DNA of 64,000 bases from Branchiostoma floridae (GCF_000003815.2 NC_049997.1:14048067-14112066); one strand, 5' to 3'; positions 39,701-47,725 are shown, counted from the first letter of the stretch. Made by a program: numbers and translations. The notes: a model not told the origin generated them from the letters alone.

Positions 39701-42700
39701 TTGGAAGGAATTTCAAATAGCTCATAAAATGGCTACAATAATTGCCCCTTCTCTGTAAGGTGTTAGTGAGGCAAGGTGCTCTCTTTGATATTCTAACTAA
39801 TTCGTAGGAAATCTGTCTTCAGAATAGACACACGTAGCGAGGTGAAAACTTTTTGCATAATTGCCTCGCTTGATTTCTTGAATTTTGTGTCACACATACC
39901 AATAGGAGAATCTCCTGAACACAACATAAAGCGTTGTTGGGATCATAACACTTAAATATTGTTTGATGATAATTACCTTGTGCAGTCTTGTGTCACTCTT
40001 GTGCTGAAAGGCAGGATGACCTTCCCTTTGTTTGGTGAACTTGATGCCACCTTCGTGTGGTTCGGCACTGTACGTGGCCAGGTGGTCACCTGATGCAAAC
40101 CAGGAGTAACGTTGTTGTGGTTAATGTTAACGTTAAACAATGACAATGAACTGAAAACACTGAATCGTAGATTATGTGCATATAAAAAACTATAATTTAG
40201 ACTATTTTACTAACTCAAGGCTACAAATTAATTAAAAGTTGTTGTATAAAAAAGTGATGCCGGGCTCTGAAACTGATGAGAAATACTTCTTGAATGGTCA
40301 CTTGTGATTGTACCAACCAAGCCAGACAGTCTGACAAAAAGACAAATGTAGGGTAGACAGGCAGACAGACATGTACTGGCAGGCACAGAGACAGGCAGAC
40401 ATGTGCACAAAGACACAGACACCTACACAGAGACAGGCAGATAGACACAGACAGACATGATGTACAGGCAGGCAGACAGAAACAGACAGACAGACATGTA
40501 ACAGGCAGACAGACAAAGAGACACAGATGAGACAGGCAGACAGAGACAGGCAGACAGACACAGACAGACATGTAACAGGCAAACAGACACAGACAGGCAG
40601 ACACAGAGAGACAGACAGACAAGAATACAGACCTACAGGTGGGCAGACAGACACAGTGATTGACTAGACAGAGCGATTGGGTCATGATGAGTGTGCTCCA
40701 TGAAGAAGATTCAGGACTCCTGAGATTCAGTCGAAAATTCTGGTGAGTCCAACCATTGAAGGAGGTTCCTTTCACCTCCTTGTTCGATATCTTCAGTTGT
40801 TTTTACCCTAATTCCAGAAGGTAGTTTACCAACTTCGACGAGCATTGATGCGTATAGACCACTACTATGTTTGGTACAAACCATATTCATGGATTTATGA
40901 AGATCTAGAAGGCACAGAAGCATGATTCTGCATGCGCAATACATGCCAAAATCTTCAGGCCAAGAACTCGCGGGAACTCGGAAACTAATTGATGCACTCT
41001 TACATGTAAACGTAGGTTCCAATCATGATTAGGGTACACCAAATCCATCTGGGATAATACAGGCATTTGTTTTTTTGTAATAAATTCCTCTTATTAGATG
41101 ACAATTATAACAATGAAAGTGCGATCTAAGCGTCTAAAAAGATGTACCAGTGCAATTTCTGTTCTTCGCGTTTGCATGCTACTCAAAAGGATTTCCCGGG
41201 GTTTCCCAGGTCATCTGTTGATTACTACATCACTGTCGACCAATCAGATAGGTAGGGCGGTCGACCAATCAGATCGCTGGAATAACTTTTTGCGGACTTT
41301 CTTCTGCGGATGCTGCTACAAAGAAGGCATTACTTAAAGGTGTTTTGTAACTGTATTTTTTGTTTATTTTGCTCTTTTGCGTGCGTGTTTACGTTTGTTA
41401 TTATGTTTTCTGTGGGATAAGTGAGCTTAGTGGTGTGGTAAAAGTCAACTTTCTAAGAGGGATTATTGTCTTGCTTCTTTATTCTTTCCAAACAAGCCAT
41501 TACCGTCGCCTTCAACCAAGTCATTTTTGGCGGCCGCTAGAACGCCTACATTGAAACAGAATCAAGCAACCGTTTTCTCGGGTTATTTTTAAACCTAAAG
41601 GCCATGACACAATTCCAATACAACATTCCCGTGGGAAAAAGACACAAAACAAAGAAACTTGAGCAAAGTCGAAATGTACACGGTTCGAGTGATTTCATTT
41701 GTTAAGTTACTGCCCCGAAATTGCGAAAAAAAGGAGAGACGGTATGCCATGCAATTTAGCTGAGTCAAGTCCTACAAAGCAGGCTATGCTTTCAAGGAGC
41801 TGGTCTCCTTCTTTTCTGAAGAGGCAGAATACCGTAAGGATTTTCTTCTATCTGAAGGAACCAACCGTGAACTATGTTGTTTGACTTAAGACGGACGTTT
41901 GAAGACGGACGGATGGATTGGGGACAAGCTTGGTCATGCAAAGGCGGGGAAAAACAGACGGCAGGCAGTGTCGTCATGACAGCATGACGTAAACAGAAGG
42001 ATCTGGAAGAAGCCAATGGATCGTCACCATCGATCATGACTGCTCTAAGGTGGGAACGGTTGAGCAACCAATGACAGTAATGTTGCTATGGAAACGTCGA
42101 TGACGTCAATGAGTGAAAGCTGAGACAGCTTATGTAAAAAGTTGAACTGTCAATCATTTGGTACGATGATGTTCTCTCAAGTAAGGAATGTTTAAGAACA
42201 AGCATTACGCAAACGCCTTCTTCTCTTTAAAAGCTTAAAAGCTTAAGAATTCTTCTCCTCTTTATGCCGTATTGTTAAGTCCTAGGATAGAATGACCTGT
42301 GTCAGGTGAAAATGTGTTTTCAGGCGTCTTTTTCTGTGTCGCTTTTTTTAACGATTTCTGTGTATTTTCTAGGTTAACGCCAATATCCGAAAGACAATTT
42401 AGACAATAACTCAAACATACATAAGAAAAAGTAAATCAAGTTTTTCTCAGTTTCAAACAGAATCGTTGCGCAATCTTTCGTCAAACTCTCCGAAAACAGT
42501 TACGTAACAAGATGCTAGGGGGCCCAAACATTCACCACTTCTTCCTTTCATCACAAGCTATCTACCACAAAAAAAATCAAGACTATAGCACGTCCAGGAA
42601 AAAAAGCTACAAAAAACGGAAGGTCTGCTGCAGTACCAAGGTCACATACCAGGGTGGTGGTGGATGTGACTTATACTAACTACAAAATCCGGAAACACAA

Positions 42701-45700
42701 ACAGACACACAGACACACAGACGCACCCAAAACAATATCTCCATTTCCATGGAGATAACAAGCCATGTTAATCTGATTAACGAATGAACAAACAAACGCA
42801 CCCTCATGGCCTGTCTCGTTCGTGACATAAGACCAGCGGTCATCATTCGCCTTGCCCACCTGCAAAACAGACGTTGAAAAAAAAAGCACATGTAAACTGA
42901 CTATCACGTTAAATTTGCAGAAAGGATTACACATTAAGGTCAAGCAGAACCCTCGCCACATGGAACACTGAAGCATTGTCCTGCCAAAACGTTTACATGT
43001 CTGGGATATACATGTAGGTTTTTGCGAGGTGTTCGTATTCAGGTTACTGAGCACTGGCAATGGACTAGAAGTAGACTTACACCGTTAATCGTCTAAGTAA
43101 GTGCGCAGAGCTCACGCCACGCGATGTGGGAAGGGAAGGTTGTAACATTTTCTGATCGACAGTCAATTTTTTCTAACGCCTTGTGGCGTCGTGTGTGGCG
43201 TAATTGGCAGAGTGTTCGGTATGAATGTAGAGGTCCCGAGTTCAGTACCCGCAGTGCCCTCGTTGTGCCCTTGGGAAAGACCTTCCTCACTTCACTCCGG
43301 GGTAAAAAATGGTACCTGACTTCGGTTGGGGAGGTAAAAGAAATGACTACCTTTACCTTCTGTCTGTTCTGTGTATGTGGCAACGTTAATGTAAGTTACT
43401 ATCTTATCTTGAGTGCAGTGCCACATTGTCCTCGTCTGTCCAAAAGTAAGTGTTATATAACATAACGATCTGCCCATTCAACACTGAAAAAAGTATTTCT
43501 TCAATATAAAAACAACGTCAGGTTTTAGTCTAACAACCTAGTGCCATTTTGCGTTACATGTCTTCTTGTATTTCTGACGTTATATGTACAAATGTTGTGT
43601 TATTCACCTCATGGTTATGGTGTAGTTTCCCTGCGAAGAAACTGACGATGCCCTTCTTGATGTTGATAACTTCAGGCTTTTCGTCTGGCGGGTACCAAAC
43701 GTTAAAAATCTCACCACGACCAGAAATCTCAAAGGAGAACCTGGAAAAAGAGATATAGAGGACAAACATTAGTTAACTTAATGTACTTCTAAAGCCTTAG
43801 TTTTTACGCGAAAGTCTTTTTACGCTCGCTTGTAATGAAGGTGATAGTACGTTGCATAACGCAAAAATGTTCTTCGTAAGCAATTTCGTTCTACTTTCAA
43901 TAACAATATTAATGTCATAAAGCATATATTACATGTATTCAGATGCATGTAAGTCACTTGCTAAGTCAATTGTTCATTTGACAAGACTAAGATATAATGT
44001 TTGATCATGTTTGCGTGATTTTTCCAAACTCGTTCGAGGTAGATACATGTACTACCAAAATGTTACACGTGTCTGTATACCTTTAGGAATAGAATAATAT
44101 CGACTTATTTTCGTGGTCTCGAATGTATATTGCTGTTGTCTTCATATCTATCGAAATATAAAGACTGTAAACAAGTAATTTCAATCGAGAACATATTGAG
44201 ATAAATACACAGGTCTCCTTACCATTTCGAGAAGTCGTACTGATCTGTTGCAACAGCTGGAGTGAAGGGAAAAAAGATAATGTTTTAATCGATTCATTGA
44301 CATGACATATCTTCGTTTACAACTCCTGTCATTTGCATGATAACTACGACAATGAATCTGTTAAACTCGAGGGTTATCTAAATGACGACACAATATGAAT
44401 ATTCTGATTATCTTAGCGTCAGAAACATATTTGCTGGACTCATATGTATCATATCAAATGGAATTTTTTTTCTCCTTTTTTCGTTATCGCGCATGGTAGT
44501 TTTGGACGGTCTCCAGAGTTTGGCCAAAGAAACTTTAGAAACGTCTGAAAGAACAGAATTCGCCGTGCACTTACAGCTAAGTGCTTGTAATGCATCAGGT
44601 ACTCGAACCCTGACTCTGGTGATAAGTTTAGTTTCAACATTAGTTAGAGCACGTACGGTGGTCTAAGGAAAGCCACCGCTAAAGCCGACCAAAGCTGTTG
44701 ACTATCTCATGGTATATAAGGAGCTCTCGAGATCAGCATCTGCCTTATAACCTTATGCTAGGGTCCAATCCGGAGTCCGACCGGGCAGGTTTTGGGGGAG
44801 CGAAACGAATGATACAAAAGTACCAAATTCATTCAAGAACATGGATTGTGCACATGTATAGGTATGAAGTTTAATGTTTCGTTTCCGCAAGCAGTACGGC
44901 GGGCCCCGGGTTGGAAATGTGCCCCAACATTTGGGACCTGTCCCCAAATGACAGGTCCAGTGAGGATTTGCATGTACCATACAATGATATTGCCATATGT
45001 TCAAACCGGGCCCAGTCAAGCAGTTTGTTGGAACGAAAAGTATGATATAAAAGACAAAAGAGGCACAAAACGTTTTAAAAAGTATTCATGAACATAATCT
45101 GTGTTAATTACTTGATGTTCACCCTCATTTTCGTTCCCTTATGCAACCCGGACGGGCCCCGGTTTGGAAATGTGACCAGAGCATTACGGCCTAGGTCGTC
45201 CTGCGATTTTGATGTAGTAAAATTTTAACAGCAGGCTGTCAAAATCAAACGCTGACAAGAATCTATGACAGCCTTTTTCGAAACGTTTTAGAAGGATTTC
45301 GTATCACATGTGCACGATTATCCCATGACCCAATAATACCTTTAATTTTTTTGGTCGTACGACAATCGTACGATGAATTAGTTGTACATTCAGATGGCTG
45401 CCTGTACAATGTTTCTATACCCACCTCTGTCGTTGACGTGCCGCCAGATTATGCTGTGCACCTTAAGAAGACATTCCTGTCCCTTGTCTGTGTCCAGCAG
45501 GTGTTGGAAGCTCACCTGTCGTAAACAGGTAAAGTTCAAACAATAGAATCAAGATGCAACCTTCAGGAAGTATCTTTCATCGTATTCATGCGTAGTACAG
45601 TCGATGTCATATCTATGCAAGTTCATCTTGACAACGAATTGCGCGACTTTTACCGTGCCACTGTACAGACCAAGTGTGAAAAGTACGTTTGCCAATTCCT

Positions 45701-46319
45701 ATATAGTGTTTTTAGCGGGTAAAAAGTTAAATGATGTAAACGAGGTAAACCAATTGTATTCTCAGTCCAATTCGCATGCACTGCGAAGATGTGAAATTGT
45801 ATGAGGGAGCGTAAATCATTACGACGACTACATGGTCAAATTCAACTTGTAGCTCCTTTAAGTTGGTATCTCACTGCACTTGGGGCACCAGTGCGGCACT
45901 GCAGGGTTCGAAAGATTACTCAACGAATTCCAGAGATAAGGAACGAATTTTCTTACGCTTTGTGTATTTTGCTATCTTTTAAGTCATACTTTTACTTACG
46001 CAATGTCTAAATTATATTAAAAAAAAACGGAAAACATAACACAACAGTGCCACAGTAAACGAACCCCGCAATGCCGCACCGGTGCCCCAAGTGCAGTGAG
46101 ATACCACCTTTAGCAAACATATTTTTGCCCAAAACTTATAGATACCTGAGCACCAAGGTGGAAGGGGTTCTCCACGTTGGACAACTTGGACTCTGTGTCG
46201 ATCCGGTACTTGTAGTCCACGCCTTGCTTGAAGTTCAAGAACACGGATGTGGAGTAGTCCGGCAGCAGCAGCAGTAAGAGCACCAGGTGTAGGAACACCG
46301 GCTCCTTTAACCCCACCAT
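512..46319 (-). CDS. Vitellogenin_N / large lipid transfer-like secreted multidomain protein (45 exons, partial at 3' end)
   Basis: Hand-built exons on the minus strand, in transcript order: 46319-46146, 45515-45425, 44256-44223, 43740-43608, 42859-42802, 40089-39977, 39465-39321, 38705-38590, 37752-37650, 37189-37069, 31828-31660, 28289-28238, 27808-27671, 26646-26435, 25752-25622, 24759-24566, 24005-23860, 22735-22559, 21286-21128, 20541-20399, 19707-19640, 19400-19249, 18630-18464, 17722-17542, 17098-16943, 16311-16114, 15046-14875, 14292-14126, 13735-13594, 12546-12455, 11605-11470, 11107-11035, 10357-10111, 9068-8927, 8579-8481, 8355-8203, 7770-7579, 6581-6420, 5795-5563, 5108-4916, 4457-4284, 3800-3588, 2998-2798, 1554-1381, 730-512. 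Every junction is GT-AG and every phase joins without a stop, giving about 2,240 residues. The start ATG has purine -3 and G at +4 and opens a leucine-rich signal peptide (residues 1-25). The head matches the vitellogenin_N lipid-transfer family; the rest is not a canonical LLTP. No stop is reached, so the gene continues off the left edge. Function is inferred to be extracellular, lipid- or matrix-related. Splitting into two genes cannot be excluded without transcripts. Confidence 0.82.
2060..2668. mobile_element. Foldback element with AT-rich tandem core
   Basis: Arms at about 2060-2230 and 2503-2668 are near-perfect inverted repeats of roughly 160 bp (ends TATAACA[T/C]CCTCCGATTTAA). They enclose a tandem array built on TTATGCATAATTATGCATAA at 2350-2495 and a 100-N gap. 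It lies in intron 43 of the LLTP-like gene. The short ORFs here are artefacts of the arms. Confidence 0.8.
2250..2349. other. Assembly gap (100 N)
   Basis: Run of N inside the foldback element, probably caused by the tandem, palindromic core; true length unknown. Confidence 0.99.
3186..3386. mobile_element. MITE, TTCACC family, copy 1
   Basis: Terminal inverted repeats of about 60 bp starting TTCACCTT.ATCCGT.GGGTA, intronic. A second copy is at 34101-34287. Confidence 0.8.
3470..3560 (+). repeat. Dispersed repeat 'ACAGAGGACGGAATG', copy 1
   Basis: Shares about 90 bp with 9990-10080, including CAAAGGACGGAAGG and GCAGACRCTGGCTA. It is in the intron just downstream of exon 42. Confidence 0.6.
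4284..5795 (-). other. C-terminal repeat unit 3 (exons 39-41)
   Basis: Exon 39 (5795-5563) carries the whole cysteine module: SSCDLAP...CEVNSACNGLDCVVDMNL, then SFDYCNLQFNIHMG and YTWGQ. Exon 40 (5108-4916) is the beta module (GDELQLKYSIRKN, KLCINVTCTETVQLLNNLEI and PEPVCNAS). Exon 41 (4457-4284) is the helical module (DSVDELEQYVQQNGLAAGD). The three exons in series reproduce the same order as units 2 and 4. Several NxS/T sequons support an extracellular location. Confidence 0.72.
4556..4800 (+). repeat. Dispersed repeat rich in CAGGTCCAGGTCC, copy 1
   Basis: Contains tandem CAGGTCCAGGTCCAG followed by GGGTGATACTCAA. The same order recurs at 26020-26140 and, in part, at 23280-23390 and 56800-56885. 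Confidence 0.6.
6427..6438 (-). other. Second polybasic site RRRR|D
   Basis: Four arginine codons in exon 38, followed by Asp-Thr and a splice donor, at the end of repeat unit 2. It fits a proprotein-convertase site, though Asp at P1' is only moderately favourable. Confidence 0.5.
6683..7120. mobile_element. MITE with 45-bp terminal inverted repeats (GGATGACATCC family), full copy
   Basis: Ends read TAAGGCCATGTTGATTTGAT on both strands and carry TATATGGATGACATCC. Related pieces at 48674-48885 and 62119-62225 share the ends, and the former also shares interior sequence. Confidence 0.75.
9139..9300 (+). repeat. GT-rich microsatellite-like stretch
   Basis: Imperfect GTGTG/TGCATG repeats in the intron upstream of exon 34; no coding signal. 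Confidence 0.6.
9990..10080 (+). repeat. Dispersed repeat 'ACAGAGGACGGAATG', copy 2
   Basis: Matches 3470-3560; lies just downstream of exon 33 in the intron. The preceding 9660-9990 may belong to the same element. Confidence 0.6.
10474..10700 (+). repeat. Dispersed repeat 'CTGTATCTCTATAGCCGG', copy 1
   Basis: Same family as 27377-27620, 39155-39235 (reverse) and 57105-57380, all starting with CTGTATCT.TATA and later carrying AAGATGCCCCTAC-like sequence. Confidence 0.55.
11661..12057. mobile_element. MITE with TTAGGCCTAGGAAAAAA ends
   Basis: Inverted ends of about 40 bp (CTTAGGCCTAGG, poly-A, TGTTGTGTTTCCTGTTTC). One end of the same family is found in P450 intron 5 at 58624-58690. Confidence 0.75.
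13165..13450 (-). mobile_element. tRNA-derived SINE, reverse copy
   Basis: Carries the reverse complement of the SINE core CCCTTGGGAAAGGCAC and a degenerate B-box-like end. Confidence 0.65.
13594..14292 (-). other. Exons 28-29: helical linker with SAP-like motif
   Basis: Exon 28 (14292-14126) encodes a Gly/Gln-rich piece then INDLLTVLQGLGMNDSYNAL. Exon 29 (13735-13594) encodes CKRADTMTFAQLQNELALRY and DSNGTRDELVARMKTS. The spacing of the latter, L..L..EL.lr....nG.rdELv.Rm, resembles the SAP helix-loop-helix pattern. SAP domains are usually nuclear, so in a secreted protein this is either a divergent use of the fold or chance similarity of a helical hairpin. It sits just before the first cysteine module. 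A second, better SAP-like match is in exon 34. Confidence 0.5.
14875..15046 (-). other. Exon 27: Ser/Thr-rich linker ending in a polybasic furin-type cleavage site
   Basis: This exon encodes a low-complexity, Ser/Thr/Gly-rich linker directly after the M23-like domain (residues about 1178-1234). It contains SGKKRKKR followed by ALFNG, a strong match to the R-x-K/R-R proprotein convertase consensus, at 14903-14920. Apolipophorin- and vitellogenin-type precursors are commonly cut by furin at such sites, so the protein may be split into an N-terminal lipid-transfer plus M23-like chain and a C-terminal cysteine-repeat chain. The donor is GGAA|GTAAGA and leaves phase 1, which the next exon continues. 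Confidence 0.7.
14903..14920 (-). other. Furin-type site KKRKKR|A
   Basis: Six consecutive basic codons (KKRKKR) before Ala-Leu-Phe in exon 27 of the LLTP-like gene. The consensus R-x-K/R-R is satisfied. The location, between the M23-like domain and the cysteine-repeat region, suggests a chain boundary. Cleavage is inferred. Confidence 0.65.
15196..15589. mobile_element. MITE with CCAGGGTTCT ends
   Basis: Inverted ends CCAGGGTTCTcCCCAG / AGTATAGTGGAGGG, flanked by TTACA on both sides (a possible short target duplication). Confidence 0.65.
15722..15892. repeat. Long palindromic element
   Basis: Arms centred near 15812: TTTTCTATTTTGTGCTG and CTTCATGTCTTCC recur as reverse complements (GGAAGACATGAAG, CAGCACAAAATAGAAAA). 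Confidence 0.75.
16360..16570 (+). repeat. Dispersed repeat 'CGGAAACACAAACACACAC', copy 1
   Basis: Contains GCGGTACCAAGGTCACATAC, CCGGAAACACAAAC and CCCAAAACAAT.AT; the same order occurs at 42515-42770. Confidence 0.65.
17262..17440 (+). mobile_element. SINE fragment
   Basis: 3' part related to the SINE copy at 22219-22467 (TTATCGAAAAGAGCAGGGGT-like end, here TTGTCGAAAAGAGCTAGGGG). Confidence 0.5.
19128..19227. other. Assembly gap (100 N)
   Basis: Run of N inside intron 22 of the LLTP-like gene. Confidence 0.99.
21345..21819 (+). pseudogene. 3' end of a CR1/L2-like non-LTR retrotransposon (frameshifted)
   Basis: Encodes IQKRVQQRALRIISRAGRRD, the typical end of a LINE reverse-transcriptase ORF. 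After a frameshift it continues HPLHDKVPPSR... and NSFLHTAIKLYNK. It ends in AATAAAGG(ATG)n-like trinucleotide repeats, the kind of 3' tail seen in CR1/L2 elements. It is 5' truncated and dead. It lies in intron 18 of the LLTP-like gene in opposite orientation. Confidence 0.75.
22219..22467 (+). mobile_element. tRNA-derived SINE
   Basis: tRNA-like head with B-box GGTTCcAAtTC, core CTTGTGCCCTTGGGAAAGGC and a tail ending in TTATCGAAAAGAGCAGGGGT. Confidence 0.7.
22924..23130. mobile_element. TA-flanked MITE, CTGTAAATGCA family, copy 1
   Basis: Palindromic element with ends CTGTAAATGCA...TGCATTTACAG, interior 'TTCGCGGGGATTTAATTTCG', flanked by TA dinucleotides. A Tc1/mariner-type target site is inferred. 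Confidence 0.85.
23280..23390 (-). repeat. Dispersed GGTCCAGGTCC repeat
   Basis: GGTCAGGTCCAGGTCCTGCC and related sequence; degenerate copy of the family at 4556-4800. Confidence 0.5.
23440..23660 (+). mobile_element. SINE, degenerate copy
   Basis: CCCTTTGGAAAGGCAC core and TCACTTCACTCAGGTGAAAA as in the other SINE copies. Confidence 0.55.
24961..25168. mobile_element. TA-flanked MITE, CTGTAAATGCA family, copy 2
   Basis: About 208 bp, very similar to 22924-23130 in the same orientation, flanked by TA on both sides. Confidence 0.85.
25275..25340 (+). repeat. Microsatellite (ATTC)n(ATCC)n
   Basis: Pure tetranucleotide runs after an AATAAAGG tail; they probably mark the 3' end of an older retroelement fragment (about 25210-25275). 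Confidence 0.85.
26020..26140 (+). repeat. Dispersed CAGGTCCAGGTCC repeat
   Basis: Contains ATCAGGTCCAGGTCCAGAT and GGGTGATACTCAA, matching 4556-4800 in order. Confidence 0.6.
27377..27620 (+). repeat. Dispersed repeat 'CTGTATCTGCATC', copy 2
   Basis: Related to 10474-10700 and 57105-57380 (GATTGATCTGTCACACCTAA; AAAGATGCCCCTACTG). Confidence 0.6.
28525..28920 (+). mobile_element. tRNA-derived SINE, best-preserved copy
   Basis: Pol III A-box-like TAGCGCAGTGG at 28536-28546 and perfect B-box GGTTCGAATCC at 28579-28589. They are followed by the core CTTGTGCCCTTGGGAAAGGC and an A/T tail AAATAAATAAGTAAATAAA. It lies in intron 11 of the LLTP-like gene, in reverse orientation to it. Confidence 0.8.
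30853..31520 (+). repeat. 162-bp tandem repeat array (about 4 copies)
   Basis: The landmark CAAATTTCAG occurs at 30853, 31015, 31178, 31341 and 31501, giving a period of 160-163 bp. Units contain TACAGGAGCCAAAAGTGTCC and CACCAAAAGTGTTAT. The period makes long ORFs appear, which are not genes. Followed by (AAAG)n at 31563-31590. Confidence 0.85.
33446..33662 (-). mobile_element. SINE, reverse copy
   Basis: Reverse complement of B-box GGTTCGAATCC (seen as GGGATTCGAACCC) and of the AGGTGAAAATGA motif. Confidence 0.6.
34101..34287. mobile_element. MITE, TTCACC family, copy 2
   Basis: Ends TTCACCTTTATCCGCAGAGT / reverse complement CACAGATAAAGGTGAA, as at 3186-3386; interior divergent. Confidence 0.75.
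35490..35640 (+). mobile_element. SINE fragment
   Basis: CTTGGAAAGGCACTTAACACAACTTTCCTCACTT as in other SINE cores; truncated. Confidence 0.55.
36748..37012 (-). mobile_element. tRNA-derived SINE, reverse copy
   Basis: Reverse complement of the core (GTGCCTTTCCGAAAGGCAC) and of a B-box (TTTGAACCCACG); ends close to exon 10 of the LLTP-like gene. Confidence 0.7.
40340..40640 (+). repeat. CAGA-rich minisatellite
   Basis: Degenerate (CAGACA)n / (GGCAGACAGA)n array in intron 5. It produces a spurious 184-residue Cys/Leu/Val-rich ORF on the minus strand. Confidence 0.85.
42515..42770 (+). repeat. Dispersed repeat 'CGGAAACACAAACAGACACAC', copy 2
   Basis: Shares CTAGGGGGCCCAAA, GCAGTACCAAGGTCACATAC and CCGGAAACACAAAC with 16360-16570. 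Confidence 0.65.
43183..43350 (+). mobile_element. tRNA-derived SINE
   Basis: Head GGCGTAATTGGCAGAGTGTT, B-box-like GAGTTCAGTACCC, core TTGTGCCCTTGGGAAAGACC. Confidence 0.65.
45856..46112. mobile_element. Inverted-repeat element beside exon 1 of the LLTP-like gene
   Basis: Arms of about 50 bp (GGTATCTCACTGCACTTGGG / reverse complement) at each end. It sits in intron 1, about 35 bp from the exon 1 donor. Confidence 0.8.
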
Positions 46320-46949
46320 ACCCGGCCTTCTTCGTAAGGTGTGATCCTGGTTTTAAAGGAGGGTTGTTTTTATTATTGATTTTATGTTTTGTTAGTGTTG
46401 CATGAATGTGTGTACGTATGTAACGTCGTACATGTTAAACAATGTACTAATTTTTCCAAACGTTTTGCGTATTTCGTTGCCTTTTATGCCATGCCTTTAC
46501 ACCTGCACCGTGCATCGATATTATCATATTCCAATCAACTTATAAAATGTGATTCTTTTCAAACATTTTGCTGGTGCATTTAACAAACCCTTTGACCATG
46601 ACGGGCTTTCGTACCGTTAAACATATTATCAAAAATAATACAAAGTAATTATTTTAACGAAATTTGCACAGTAATGTCTAATTTCGCTAGATTCTCATTC
46701 GCAAATGCTATATCATGTTGTCGTTCTAGTCTGTTTGACATCGTTGGAGAAATGTGATGTTTCATAGACTTAAAACAGTTTATCCGACTGGAAACAAGTG
46801 ACACAATCTTCAAGAAAGTTCATTTTACGTATTTGGACTTTCCTTACAATTTTGATCTTTACTTTTGTCTTTTAGTTGACGTAATATTATGGATAAAAAC
46901 GGGGCAGAGAGGCATCTCTTCACCCAAATTAGTGCCAGTCTTTCTCTAT

Positions 46950-47300
46950 TTAAACATGGAAGCGCCGACTAAACTGTCTTTTCCAACCCTTGTTCTGTAT
47001 CCATAGTTTTAGATACTTAATATCTTCTTTCTCTGGACTTAAATTCATTTTAGGACAGAAATGACTGGTTATCATATTCAAGTTATTCTTCATTTCCCAT
47101 GAGAACGGATTTCTTTTGTTAGATAATACACAAAATGGACGACACCACATGGAATATAGTACCGTTACGTTAGCGTCCCCCTTCACTATGCCATGCTCAT
47201 ACAGTGTGTGTGCGCTACGCTTCCCTTCGTACACAAAATCTACGGTATAGAACAAAGCTAACATGAAACTAAGCACCTCTAGAATACCTACTACGCCCAT
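46950..47300 (-). CDS. Possible short secreted protein ORF (116 aa), unrecognised
   Basis: Intact ORF in the region between the two divergent genes. It starts with an ATG in good context (G at -3, G at +4) and a hydrophobic leader MGVVGILEVLSFMLALFYTV, followed by DFVYEGKRSAHTLYEHGIVK and one Asn sequon. The leader plus aromatic/charged start loosely recalls the first exon of the LLTP-like gene just downstream, so it could be a relic or alternative first exon. The C-terminal half (KMNLSPEKEDIKYLKLWIQN and onward) is basic and unremarkable. No domain is recognised. It may equally be chance open sequence. Confidence 0.25.
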   Translation of the reverse strand: MGVVGILEVLSFMLALFYTVDFVYEGKRSAHTLYEHGIVKGDANVTVLYSMWCRPFCVLSNKRNPFSWEMKNNLNMITSHFCPKMNLSPEKEDIKYLKLWIQNKGWKRQFSRRFHV

Positions 47301-47636
47301 TTCTTATAGGTAGATTTAAAAAGGAATAAAATTGACTGACCAGACGAAGAAATGCCAGTTAACGGGCTTGCGACCCACCGCGCTGTTCTTTAGGCTCCTT
47401 CTCGCCCTCAGAGCTTTCACTAAGGAATGTTGGGTTCACACATGTCAAGCCGAGTGGCCATCTCTGTTTGCTCTAAGATTTCGAGCGCATCTCTATCCAG
47501 GTGGACTTCTCAAATAACAATAGTCTGTGCGTCTCGGGGTCACTGGGCTATGTAAAGGTGAGGTCCTGAGCATGTGTGGTTGGTTTGAAGGTCGTTTTGT
47601 TTGTTTGCTTGTTTGTTTGCTTGTTTGTTTGTTTGA

Positions 47637-47725
47637 ACTCATGAGAAGCTCAAGTCGGCCTGCAGGCCGCTTTTCATCGAGGTCATGACGGAAATAAAGG
47701 TCAGATAAAGTATAACAGAGATACA
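47637..47725 (+). repeat. Dispersed repeat 'GGCCTGCAGGCCGC', copy 1
   Basis: CGGCCTGCAGGCCGCTTTTCA, GAGGTCATGA and TATAACAGAGATACA in series, as at 48353-48450. Confidence 0.65.

Larger units (their letters stand above)
25622..46319 (-). other. Vitellogenin_N (LLTP) head domain, exons 1-15
   Basis: Residues about 27-597. After the signal peptide come FKQGVDYKYRIDTESK, then FSFEISGRGEIFNVWYP and a segment containing INIKKGIVSFFAGKLH. That last stretch is the conserved beta-barrel signature of vitellogenin, apolipophorin, apoB and MTP (the 'v.NiKkGi' pattern). Exons 9-15 are alpha-helical, as in the lipovitellin helical arch: LTCLRKLILKRG, LERLTNEDLVTVVDFY, LLEALGNAAQPSSFEHLM, LRRTGLHAMRGYHHQE and QVRYEANLYYQAHP. 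The fourth is the typical 'ALGNaG.pss...lR..A..AmR' region. Several cysteines of canonical vitellogenins are not obvious here. Intron 10 is 5.2 kb and intron 11 is 3.4 kb; both are filled with SINEs and MITEs. Homology to the LLTP superfamily is clear by motif. The subfamily (vitellogenin, apolipophorin or an invertebrate-specific branch) cannot be decided by eye. Confidence 0.85.

Noticed and set aside
40221..40775. 184-residue minus-strand ORF rich in Cys, Leu, Val and Ser
   Set aside because: It is the translation of a degenerate CAGACA minisatellite; no domain, no splice context, inside intron 5 of the LLTP-like gene.
44382..44666. 94-residue plus-strand ORF
   Set aside because: Inside intron 2 of the LLTP-like gene, no recognisable domain and AT-biased chance-like composition.
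46345..46362. TTTAAAA as a TATA box for the LLTP-like gene
   Set aside because: It lies only about 35 bases before the start codon, which would leave almost no 5' UTR; no other promoter elements support it.
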